64,000 nucleotides of DNA from NCBI RefSeq assembly GCF_002285795.1, contig NZ_CP022961.1, positions 2,356,001 to 2,420,000 of the forward strand, read 5' to 3'. Source of the DNA: Plantactinospora sp. KBS50. GTDB lineage: Bacteria > Actinomycetota > Actinomycetes > Mycobacteriales > Micromonosporaceae. Below the pieces are notes generated by a model. It did not search any database, was not told the origin of the DNA, and worked only from the letters and a program-made list of their open reading frames with translations. The position numbers and the translations under genes are program-made. Numbering within the stretch: the stretch's first letter is position 1; each line of letters opens with the position of its first letter. Positions 28,675 through 36,178 of the stretch are shown here, in pieces.

Positions 28675-29933
28675 TGCACGCCCGCCTGCCGATCGCGGTT
28701 ACGCCCGGCCACCACGAGACCGCCACGTCCTACGTCGCCCGGCTCGCCATCCTGCACGGCATCCCCTTCTCCGAGCTCTGGCGGCAGGTCAGCCGCCCTC
28801 GCCAACCCGCCAGCACCACCATGGTGATCGCCGGTGATCGGCTCGCCGCCGTCACCGGCATCCCCGAAGCCCGGTTGGCCCGCGCCCTCATCGAGATCCG
28901 CCACCCCGAACCTGACTGGCGCGCCTTCCGCCACGAGCCCCAACACGGATGCCCCGCTGCACCGGACGCCACCCCGGCGGCGGCCTCCGGCAACTGTTCC
29001 CGCACCACCGTTACGTCTGCACCCGGCACCGCATCTGGATCGGCCCACCTGATCTGACCGACCAGCCTTACCCGAGCCTCGACCAGCTACCCGAGATCGT
29101 CGCCGCGCAACGCGCCCACCTGCGTCTGCTGCACCGTCTCGGCCCCACCGCCACCTATGACGCCGTCCTCACCGGCTTCCTCATCTGCGGCCACCGCTGG
29201 GACCAACAACCCGACCCCATCACCGACCTGGACGCCCGGAACGCCTGGCGGACCCGGATCGACACGCTCACCCACCCGGCACCGAACAGGCCATGTTCAG
29301 CACCTCACGACTGTTCGCCGCCACCTACCCCGAAGCCATCAAGATCGCCGCGCTCGTCGGCTCCCTGCACTGGCGCCGACAAGCTGCCGGCGACCCCGAC
29401 GGGCAACGCCGCTTCGCTGCCGAGATCTGCCGCCGTCTCGGCCAACCCGACTACCGGCCCAAGGTTTCCAAGGACTCGATCGCTCACTGGATCGACGACG
29501 ACTGCTGGCGACCGCCCACCCTGCCGCCAACCACCTATCGCACCCTGCCCGGCTTCGGCAACCCGACCATCAGCAACCCAACCAGCACAGCATCGACCGC
29601 CACCACCGCAGCGCACGCTGGTTCGCCCGCAACCGCCGCGGCGGACGCGTCATCCTCTACCACCGCCACGTCGGCTCCGTCCTCGCCCGCGACTGGTCAC
29701 GCAAAATGGAACAGTTCGTCGGCACCGTCGAAGCCAGCGCCCAAGTTCAGACCTTTAACGACCTCGACGGCCAGGAGCCGAACCAGTCCTCCATCGCCGA
29801 CTACATCAGACCCGGAGCTATGAAGTCCGACTACCTCGACGGCACCATCAGCCCGGCAGCCTGGCCCTCTCAGGCCGGCCGGCGGCCAGGTGAACCTTGT
29901 TGCCCACCGTTCCCGAGCGACGGCTCAGTTTGA
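28674..29933 (+). pseudogene. tniQ: tniQ (TnsD-like target selector), three -1 frameshifts
   Basis: The composite protein starts LPIAVTPGHHETATSYVARL, has the TniQ zinc-finger region CPRC...CTRH, and ends with ARWFARNRRGGRVILYHRHV and DYIRPGAMKSDYLD. Frame changes occur at about 28953 (one C missing in a C-run inside the CPRC codons), about 29278 and about 29575. Each is a one-base loss. The full-length product would be about 415 residues, and TniQ family members choose the insertion site. Because all three shifts are single-base losses, assembly error should be considered. Confidence 0.75.
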
Positions 29934-29937
29934 TCGA

Positions 29938-30135
29938 TCACCGGCTTCCTGGCCTGCGCCGATTCTTCACCGCCCAGAACAGGTTGCCCACGCACACCAC
30001 GGCGCAGACGCCGAACGTTACCGGCGTCCACCAGGCTCCGCCGGGCGTCCACCAGGACGCCAACGCCAACCACGTGAAGATGACCAACAAGATCGTCCAA
30101 CCGATCACAAACCACGGAACCCGTTGACCAGCCAC
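29938..30135 (-). CDS. Small two-TM membrane protein, 65 residues
   Basis: Contains two hydrophobic segments (WFVIGWTILLVIFTWLALA and VTFGVCAVVCVGNLFWAV) separated by a Trp/Pro/Gly turn, and ends [11 protein letters not shown] 30135 follows GGGAGAA. The family is unknown. Opposite in strand to tniQ and 4 bp from its end. Confidence 0.6.
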   Translation of the reverse strand: MAGQRVPWFVIGWTILLVIFTWLALASWWTPGGAWWTPVTFGVCAVVCVGNLFWAVKNRRRPGSR

Positions 30136-30199
30136 GCGTTCTCCCGTTCGATGGCGCCTACGCGATCACGGAGCCCGCCATTCCATCGACCATGACGGA

Positions 30200-30739
30200 T
30201 TAGTTGAGTCGATACTCCCAGCCTTCTGGGTGCCATTGAAAGTCCGCTTCCAGCAGTTCCCGCACGGTGAACCCGTTGATCACATGTTCCAGACCCCGGT
30301 ACGTCGCGAGGTGCCCAATCAGCATGACCCGCTGTCCCGCCCACCGGGTCGGCAGATCGGAGAGCATCCCCGCCACCCGCTCGATGGCCTGACTATGGCT
30401 CTCGCCGTCCGGATACGGGTGATCGCAGAAGTCCAGGCGATCACGCTTGACCTCGGCCCCGGGCGAGCCGTTGCGCGCTCCGAAGTCACACTCGCGCAGC
30501 CGCCAGTCATACAGGATCGGGATGTCCGTGCCGCCGAACGCGATCTCCACCGTTTCCGCCGCGCGGCGCAGATCCGAGGTGAACACCGCTGCGATGCCGT
30601 CATCGCGGCGTCGCCGACCCATCTCGGCGGCATTGGCACGGCCTTGCTCGCTGAGCCGGCCGGGCAACCACCCGGTCGCGATGCCACGCTCGTTGTCCTC
30701 GGTCAGGGCATGGGTCTCGAACACGATCTCGATCGGCAT
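30200..30739 (-). CDS. Histidine phosphatase family protein (cargo)
   Basis: Phosphoglycerate-mutase-like phosphatase, 179 residues. The usual RHG motif is replaced by ETHALTEDN, with the phospho-accepting His10. The partner Arg is in SDLRRAAETV, an acidic catalytic patch is in LRECDFG, and the second His is in LIGHLATYRGLEH. This THA variant is common in actinobacteria, and the substrate is unknown. A broken copy of its 3' end lies at 39043-39147. Confidence 0.85.
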   Translation of the reverse strand: MPIEIVFETHALTEDNERGIATGWLPGRLSEQGRANAAEMGRRRRDDGIAAVFTSDLRRAAETVEIAFGGTDIPILYDWRLRECDFGARNGSPGAEVKRDRLDFCDHPYPDGESHSQAIERVAGMLSDLPTRWAGQRVMLIGHLATYRGLEHVINGFTVRELLEADFQWHPEGWEYRLN

Positions 30740-30788
30740 CGCACGAGGTTACTGAGGTCCTTCAAGCTGCGCTGTCGGTTCTGCCGAG

Positions 30789-31553
30789 TCAGGGCCCGTC
30801 GCGCATCGGGTTCAGCGCTCCGGCGAAGACGGATCGGTAGGAGGCGAAGTGGGAGGCCTCCTGTCGCGTCCACGCCAACACCTCGGCCGCGGTGGGACCC
30901 GCCTGAACTGGTTGGCATGCATCGACGCGCTCGCGCCAGAAGCATTCGTTACGGACGAATCGATCGTCGATGGCCGTCACCAGCCCGCGACGCTGATCCA
31001 CCGAAAGCCCGTAGGCGTCGGCAAGAACGCGAACCTGGCGCGCCTGCTCGATCGGCTGACCGCGGTCCGGCTTGGACGAGATGCACCATGACCAGGCCAT
31101 ATAGCCGACGTCCTCCAGCGGATCACCGACCGCCGCGAAGTCGAAATCGATGAACGCCACCGGCAGGTCGTCGCGGAACACTGTGTTGTTCGGACCAGGG
31201 TCGTGATGGCAGACGACTTCTCCGCCGCCGATTCGTTCGGCCAGGCCACGGCTCGCGTCATGCATGCGCCGCAGCAGTATTCCCGCCGCCGTGATCTGCT
31301 CGTCGGCGAACGCCCGCCATTTCTCAGGCACCTCGCCAGGAAGGAAGGTCAGGATCTCGCGGCCGAGGTCATCCTCACCCAGGTATCTGGGCGCGCCGTC
31401 GAAGCCCTCGCTGGCCAGATGCGCCAACAACATCGCAGCAAGTCGCGAGGCTGGCGACACCGGGCGTCGCACAGTTCCACCGACCCTCACCACGCCGGGC
31501 GTCAGGCGGCCACCGCCCAGCATCACCTCGGACTCCACGGACCCACCGACCAT
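30789..31553 (-). CDS. Aminoglycoside-phosphotransferase-fold (APH) kinase (cargo)
   Basis: Small-molecule kinase fold, 254 residues. The Brenner-type catalytic loop is CHHDPGPNNTVF, and the metal-binding IDFDFAAVGDPLEDVGYMAW follows. The N-terminal lobe is short. The family includes antibiotic, choline and sugar kinases, and nothing specifies the substrate, so resistance should not be assumed. Divergent from the DUF402 gene (72 bp). Confidence 0.82.
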   Translation of the reverse strand: MVGGSVESEVMLGGGRLTPGVVRVGGTVRRPVSPASRLAAMLLAHLASEGFDGAPRYLGEDDLGREILTFLPGEVPEKWRAFADEQITAAGILLRRMHDASRGLAERIGGGEVVCHHDPGPNNTVFRDDLPVAFIDFDFAAVGDPLEDVGYMAWSWCISSKPDRGQPIEQARQVRVLADAYGLSVDQRRGLVTAIDDRFVRNECFWRERVDACQPVQAGPTAAEVLAWTRQEASHFASYRSVFAGALNPMRDGP

Positions 31554-31625
31554 CGGACAACCCTACGGTGAAGCAGTGGGCAGAGACGGCCGACCAGGAC
31601 CACCAAGATCGGCTAAGCTGCCGCG

Positions 31626-32255
31626 ATGCCGTTCGAACCCGGACAGGTCGTCACGCGCCGCTATCTGCGCGGTCCATGGGTCACCTGGGCCCAACCGATG
31701 CGTGTCATCAGCGACGACGAGCACGGGCTGCTGCTCTGGCACTCGGTCGGCAGCGACATCGCCCGCCTCGTCGACGCCGACGGCAACACCCCGCACGATG
31801 TCGCCGTCGATCGAATGCGGGACCCGAAGCTGACCCTGCAGAGCTGGACGGACTACGACATCCTGGTCCTCATGCGGCCGGAGACTGCCCATGCCGTGTG
31901 GTGGTGCTTCCAGCAAGACGCGTTCGCCGGCTGGTACGTCAACCTCGAAACTCCCTACCTCCGGCGTCCGGACAGCGTGGACACCACCGACCACGTCCTC
32001 GACATCGTGGTCACCCCGGAACGACAGTGGGAATGGAAGGACGCCGACGAGTTCAACGAGCGCACCGGCGACCCCCTCTACTTCGACAGCGCCACGGCCG
32101 AGACGATCCGGTCGGAGGGCAACCGGCTCATCAAGCTCATCGAGGCCGGGGAATTCCCCTTCGACGGCACCCACACCGACTTCCGCCCCGACCCAGACTG
32201 GCCCACGCTCCGGCTCACCGGCACCCTCGAACTCCAGCCGCACCGGACGGCGTGA
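31626..32255 (+). CDS. DUF402-domain protein (cargo)
   Basis: 209 residues with the DUF402 core GWYVNLETPYLRR and TTDHVLDIVVTPERQWEWKD. The carboxylate cluster typical of this family (FomD, nucleoside-phosphate phosphatases) is visible. Probably a metal-dependent phosphohydrolase; the substrate is unknown. ATG 31626. The GNAT gene follows after 68 bp on the same strand. Confidence 0.85.
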   Translation: MPFEPGQVVTRRYLRGPWVTWAQPMRVISDDEHGLLLWHSVGSDIARLVDADGNTPHDVAVDRMRDPKLTLQSWTDYDILVLMRPETAHAVWWCFQQDAFAGWYVNLETPYLRRPDSVDTTDHVLDIVVTPERQWEWKDADEFNERTGDPLYFDSATAETIRSEGNRLIKLIEAGEFPFDGTHTDFRPDPDWPTLRLTGTLELQPHRTA

Positions 32256-32323
32256 CCCCGTCCAAGCCCTTCTTCGATCGCGGCACCCACGGAGATCTGC
32301 CTACGCCGTCGAATAATGTCCTG

Positions 32324-32866
32324 ATGTCACGGCCAACCATCAGGATCCGACGAGTCGCCGACCTGGACCGTTGCGTCCAAGCTCTGCAAGCGGTGCACGA
32401 AAACGACGCATACCCCCTGAACTGGCCGACCGACCCGCTCAGCTGGCTCAACCCGCCACGGTTGCAGCAAGCATGGATCGCCGAAGAATCAGGCGGCATC
32501 GTCGACGGTCACGTCGCAATCCAACGCTCACCCAGCGAAGCGCCGGCACGCCACGTCGAACTCTCCCGGCTCTTCGTCACTCCCACCGCGCGGCGCCACT
32601 CCCTCGCCGGCGCGCTCGTCGACCACGCCCGAAGATGGGCCGCCGAGCACAACTACGACCTCACACCGAACGTCACAGACGAACAACGCTCAGCCGCCGT
32701 CGCCTTCTACGAAGCCACCGGCTGGCGGCACACCCACACGATGGACGCCGACTGGACCACCCCCGACGGCAGGCCCGTCAAGCTACGCCACTACACCCTC
32801 ACCAGCATGACATCCGACGCGGATGGAAACCTACAGCCACCGCCGAGCCCGAAAAACGCAAAGTAA
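32324..32866 (+). CDS. GNAT-family N-acetyltransferase (cargo)
   Basis: 180 residues. Acetyl-CoA-binding region ELSRLFVTPTARRHSLAGAL (the R/Q-x-x-G/A loop is here RRHSLAG) and the C-terminal VAFYEATGWRHTHTMDADW. The acceptor is unknown. ATG 32324 is the first start that keeps the family N-terminus; an open frame extends upstream to 31568 without similarity. It ends where the right-end repeats begin. Confidence 0.82.
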   Translation: MSRPTIRIRRVADLDRCVQALQAVHENDAYPLNWPTDPLSWLNPPRLQQAWIAEESGGIVDGHVAIQRSPSEAPARHVELSRLFVTPTARRHSLAGALVDHARRWAAEHNYDLTPNVTDEQRSAAVAFYEATGWRHTHTMDADWTTPDGRPVKLRHYTLTSMTSDADGNLQPPPSPKNAK

Positions 32867-33016
32867 ATCCGGACGCTCTCAACCCGCACCGTCCGGACCT
32901 ACTCTGCGAGCCGCTGGTCGGCGCCCTGATCATCCGCAACGTGGAACCGGACGCGACCCTGCGAGTGTCCGGACTTAGCTTTGCGAGTCCTGGTCAGCGC
33001 CTTGATCATCCGCAAC
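32863..33016. repeat. Right-end repeats R2 and R3
   Basis: R2 (32891-32940) opens GTCCGGACCTACTCTGCGAG and R3 (32967-33016) opens GTCCGGACTTAGCTTTGCGA. Both run on through TGGTC(A/G)GCGC and TGATCATCCGCAAC. An inverted arm GTAAATCCGGACG (32863-32875) precedes R2. The array ends where core-like sequence resumes, which marks it as the right boundary of the mobile region. Confidence 0.7.
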
Positions 33017-33057
33017 CTGTCACCAGCTGCAACACGGGGAGAGGATCGCCGTGACAG
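33017..33057 (-). terminator. CTGTCAC/GTGACAG inverted repeat downstream of ltrA
   Basis: CTGTCAC (33017-33023) and GTGACAG (33051-33057) are perfect arms with a 27-nt loop, 30 bp beyond the ltrA stop. It directly abuts R3, so it may instead be part of the element end. Confidence 0.35.
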
Positions 33058-33087
33058 TGATTTCCGGTGGTGGCAGGTGGGTCGTGG

Positions 33088-34320
33088 TTACGCCTCGGAG
33101 CCGCGAATGCCGGGCGGCTCCCATCCGATCGGGGAGGCGGGATCCTCCAGCGGTTGGTGGCGACTGCGCAGCGCGTCGAACAACGCGACAATGGCCAGCA
33201 CTCCGGCTACCGCACTCAGCCCGAGCATCGGCTCCCGGCGGGCCAGCACCGTCGGGGCCAACAGCAGGGCCACCAGGCCGATCACATGTGACCGGGAGAC
33301 CCGCCCGAAGATCTCGTACTCCAGCCGCAGCCGCGCGATGAGGAAGAGCACCGGACCGCCCACCACGAACAGCAGCCACGTCGCCCGTGCCGGATCGTAC
33401 GGATCGGCGATCACCACCTCGTAGCCGACCGCGCTGATGAGCACGCTGAGCACGATCAGCACATGGGTCCGTTCCGATGCCGTCCCCAGCCGGGCGGGCC
33501 TCGGTGACCGCTCCAGTGCCGGGGGCAGCAGGAGGCCGGCGCGGTGGAAGTAGATCCGCCACAGCAGCGCGCTGGTGGTGAAGGCGACCGCGAAGGCGAC
33601 GGCCCGCTGCGCGGAGTAGGCCACGCCGCTGAAGACGGCGCCGATGGACAGGATGGATTCGCCGAGCGCGATGAGGAAAATCTGCTGGTGACGCTCGGCC
33701 AGATGCGTCCCGGCGATCCGCCAGTCGCCCACCTTCGCGGCTCCGATCCGTGGCAGCGGCCAGCCCAGCACCCAGGCAAGGTAGTCCACGCCGAGCGCGG
33801 CGGCCCAGAGCGGCAGGCGGAGATGGCTCGGGCCGAGCGCGCCGACCAGCCAGAGCGGGGCGGCCGCCGTCGCCCAGGCGGCGAGCCGGAGCGCCACCAG
33901 TCGACGCGGATGGCCCCGGAGTGCGACGGCGAGCACGAGTGGCCGGATCATCATCACCGACATGTACGCGGTCACGAACGGCAGCGCCCGCTCCTCCAGG
34001 GCGCGCGGCAGCGTCACCGCCATCACCAGGCTGGCGAACATCGTGCCGATCACGACGGCCTGGATGATCGCGCGTTCCGGTTTGTAGCGGCTGGTGATCC
34101 AGGCGGTGTGCGACCAGATCAACCAGAGCGCCAGGAACAGCAGCAGGGCACGGCCGAACCCGGCCACAAGGTCCCAGCCGGAATCGTCGTCAAGGTCGGC
34201 GAAGCGTTGTGAGACCCGGGTGAGGGCGAAGACGAACGCCAAGTCGAAGAAGAGTTCCAGGAAGGTGGCGCGTCCCGAACTCCTTTCGGGGCGCAACAGC
34301 CTGGACTCCCGACCCGCCAC
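33088..34320 (-). CDS. ltrA: Low temperature requirement protein A (LtrA family)
   Basis: Polytopic membrane protein, 410 residues, about ten hydrophobic segments. The LtrA signature regions are FLELFFDLAFVFALTRVS near the N-terminus and HLAERHQQIFLIALGESIL in the middle. The molecular function is unknown; the name comes from Listeria cold growth. GTG 34320 follows GGGAGAATC. It lies beside, and on the same strand as, the TetR gene, 107 bp apart. Confidence 0.9.
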   Translation of the reverse strand: MAGRESRLLRPERSSGRATFLELFFDLAFVFALTRVSQRFADLDDDSGWDLVAGFGRALLLFLALWLIWSHTAWITSRYKPERAIIQAVVIGTMFASLVMAVTLPRALEERALPFVTAYMSVMMIRPLVLAVALRGHPRRLVALRLAAWATAAAPLWLVGALGPSHLRLPLWAAALGVDYLAWVLGWPLPRIGAAKVGDWRIAGTHLAERHQQIFLIALGESILSIGAVFSGVAYSAQRAVAFAVAFTTSALLWRIYFHRAGLLLPPALERSPRPARLGTASERTHVLIVLSVLISAVGYEVVIADPYDPARATWLLFVVGGPVLFLIARLRLEYEIFGRVSRSHVIGLVALLLAPTVLARREPMLGLSAVAGVLAIVALFDALRSRHQPLEDPASPIGWEPPGIRGSEA

Positions 34321-34427
34321 GATTCTCCCGTCCCCCGTGGCACCAACGAGCCGGCCGCCGGCAGGGTTGCGTCCCTGCGGCCGGCCGTCTGGCCGTCATC
34401 CGTCCGGCGGGGCTGGCGATCCGCGGC

Positions 34428-35042
34428 TCAAGCGCCCTGTCCCGGCTGGTGCGCCGCCGTTGTGATGATCGAGGAGAACGCCGCCGCGAGGGGTTCGCCC
34501 ACCGCCGACGGCTCGTTGAGGTAGCCGTTGACCATCGCGCCGTCTCGCAGCATCATCAGCTGCCGCGCGACGGAGTCGACGTCGTTCACGGTGGCCTCCG
34601 TGGCGATGCTGGCGAACTCGTCGAGCATCCACTGGCGGTGGGCGTCAACGGCCACCCGGACCGGGTCGTCGGGATCGGTGAACTCCGCCGCCGCGTTGAT
34701 GAACGCGCATCCGCGGAATCCCGGGCGGCAGCTCACGGAGCCGATGTCGGTGGCGAGGGTGCGCAGCGACCCCAGCGGGTCGCCCTTGCGGCGCGTGCTG
34801 GCCATCCACTGCCGTTCCGCCGCCGCCTGTTCCTCCAGGTACGCGACCACAAGCTCGTTCTTCGTACGGAAGTGGCGGTAGAAGGTGACCTTCGTGATGC
34901 CGACCTGCTCGATGATGCGGTCGGCGCTCGTGGCGCGGATGCCCTGGGTGTAAAACAGCTGGTTTGCCGCGGCGAGGATGCGTGCTCTGGTGGCAGACCC
35001 CGAGGTGGCGCGCTTCACCGTCTCGGCGATATCGCCCTGCAT
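34428..35042 (-). CDS. TetR-family transcriptional regulator, probable regulator of the ohr operon
   Basis: N-terminal HTH (TRARILAAANQLFYTQGIRA, then VGITKVTFYRHFRTKNELV), followed by a helical ligand domain containing RPGFRGCAFINAAAEF. 204 residues. Two Cys (SCRPGFRGC) in the ligand domain could sense oxidants, which would suit control of the divergent peroxide-resistance operon; this is inference. The intergenic region of 109 bp has partial dyads. Confidence 0.85.
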   Translation of the reverse strand: MQGDIAETVKRATSGSATRARILAAANQLFYTQGIRATSADRIIEQVGITKVTFYRHFRTKNELVVAYLEEQAAAERQWMASTRRKGDPLGSLRTLATDIGSVSCRPGFRGCAFINAAAEFTDPDDPVRVAVDAHRQWMLDEFASIATEATVNDVDSVARQLMMLRDGAMVNGYLNEPSAVGEPLAAAFSSIITTAAHQPGQGA

Positions 35043-35103
35043 GTTCTACTCCATCCCGTTTTGGCTGGTTGCACCGGCGCTACGAGCAGTCTAAAGTCGA
35101 TGA

Positions 35104-35126
35104 GGTAGACGTACTAGTAACCCTAC
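35104..35126. promoter_or_regulatory. Candidate TetR operator between tetR and ohr
   Basis: GGTAGACGTACTAGTAACCC, followed by TAC, contains TAG-N5-CTA and ACTAGT symmetry in the short divergent region. Position is the main argument; the dyad is imperfect. Confidence 0.35.
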
Positions 35127-35151
35127 ATCGGGATGACGAAGGAGAACGCCA

Positions 35152-35586
35152 ATGTCCGCACCCCTCTACACCGCCGTCGCGACCTCGACCGGCGACGGCC
35201 GCGCCGGAGGCCGCGCGGTGACCGACGACGGCGCGCTCGACGTGACGCTCGCCGTTCCCGCCGGCATGGGAGGCCCGGGCGGGGCGACCAACCCGGAGCA
35301 ACTGTTCGCGGCCGGATGGGCGTCGTGCTTCCACTCGGCGCTCAAGCTCGTGGCCACGCAGCGCAAGGTTCCGCTGGTCGACTCCGGCGTGGTCGCCGAG
35401 GTCTCGATCGTGGCGACCGCGACCGGCGGGTGGGGGCTCAGCGCCGCTCTGCGTGTGCAGATCGGCGGCGGGATCGCCCCCGATGTCGCCGAAAGCCTCA
35501 CCGCCGCGGCGCACGAGGTCTGCCCCTATTCGCTCGCCACCCGCGGCAACGTGCCCGTCACCGTCACCACGACCACCGTTGCCTGA
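35152..35586 (+). CDS. ohr: Organic hydroperoxide resistance protein (Ohr)
   Basis: Thiol peroxidase that reduces organic and lipid hydroperoxides. 144 residues. The peroxidatic Cys59 is in TNPEQLFAAGWASCFHSAL and the resolving Cys124 in AHEVCPYSLATRGN, both diagnostic for Ohr over OsmC. Ohr is usually recycled by a dihydrolipoamide-type system; a disulfide-reductase-like flavoprotein sits two genes downstream. ATG 35152 follows AAGGAG. Confidence 0.95.
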   Translation: MSAPLYTAVATSTGDGRAGGRAVTDDGALDVTLAVPAGMGGPGGATNPEQLFAAGWASCFHSALKLVATQRKVPLVDSGVVAEVSIVATATGGWGLSAALRVQIGGGIAPDVAESLTAAAHEVCPYSLATRGNVPVTVTTTTVA

Positions 35587-35614
35587 CCGTCACATTCCCC
35601 AGGAAAGAGAGACC

Positions 35615-36178
35615 ATGACTCAGTCCGAGTCGAGAGCGCTGTCGCCGTTCAGCGCAGTGCTCCGTCGCCTGTACCTCACCCGCTTCGCCTTCGCCGTCGT
35701 CTGGGCGGTGCTTCTGTTCCTGACCGCGTCGAGCGCCGGGCCGCTCCTGACCGCCCTGCTGGTGATCTATCCGCTCTTCGACGCGGCCGCGGTCCTGTCG
35801 CAGGTGCGGTCGCAGCAGCGTGCTCCCGGGTCCCGCACCGCGGAGTGGATCAACGTAGCGGTCAGCGTCGTCGTCGCCGTCGCGCTCGGCTGGGCATCGA
35901 CGGTGTCGATCGCCGCCGCTCTCGCAGTCTGGGGTGTGTGGGCCGTCGGGGCCGGGATCCCCCAACTCGTCGCCGCCGTCCGGCAGCGGCGCTCCGGTGG
36001 TCAGGTGCCGCAGATCCTCAGCGGCGGCCTCTCGGTCGTGGCCGGACTGGCGTTCCTCGCCCAGGGGCTCCAGGGCGCCGGCACCATCGGCGGAGTGGGC
36101 GGCTACGCCCTCGTCGGTGGGATCTTCTTCCTGATCTCCGCCTTCCGCCTGAACTCCCTGCTGCGGCCGGCATCATGA
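35615..36178 (+). CDS. HdeD/DUF308-like membrane protein
   Basis: 187 residues with about six hydrophobic segments (for example FAFAVVWAVLLFLTAS and GGYALVGGIFFLISAFRL). It resembles DUF308/HdeD-type proteins that accompany stress genes. ATG 35615 follows AGGAAAGAGAG. It lies 28 bp after ohr, and its TGA overlaps the next ATG (ATGA), so the three genes form an operon. Confidence 0.75.
   Translation: MTQSESRALSPFSAVLRRLYLTRFAFAVVWAVLLFLTASSAGPLLTALLVIYPLFDAAAVLSQVRSQQRAPGSRTAEWINVAVSVVVAVALGWASTVSIAAALAVWGVWAVGAGIPQLVAAVRQRRSGGQVPQILSGGLSVVAGLAFLAQGLQGAGTIGGVGGYALVGGIFFLISAFRLNSLLRPAS

Larger units (their letters stand above)
27760..33016 (+). mobile_element. Tn7-like element 2, decayed (tnsA'-IS3'-tnsC'-tniQ' plus cargo)
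   Basis: Order: tnsA 5' fragment, IS3-family orfB fragment, tnsC 3' fragment, tniQ with three frameshifts, then five small cargo genes and the tandem end repeats R2 and R3. Its tnsC segment is almost the same as that of element 1 over the shared ~100 bp, while the tniQ tails are more diverged. The left end was not found. The methyltransferase gene may belong to either element. Confidence 0.55.

Noticed and set aside
30789-31553. Aminoglycoside resistance gene
   Set aside because: The APH fold is present, but the substrate cannot be deduced and the N-terminal lobe is unlike known resistance enzymes.
26750-33016. Shared peptide LVSALIIRN encoded by the end repeats
   Set aside because: The frames are short and start in the middle of other sequence; the conservation is of DNA palindromes rather than a protein.
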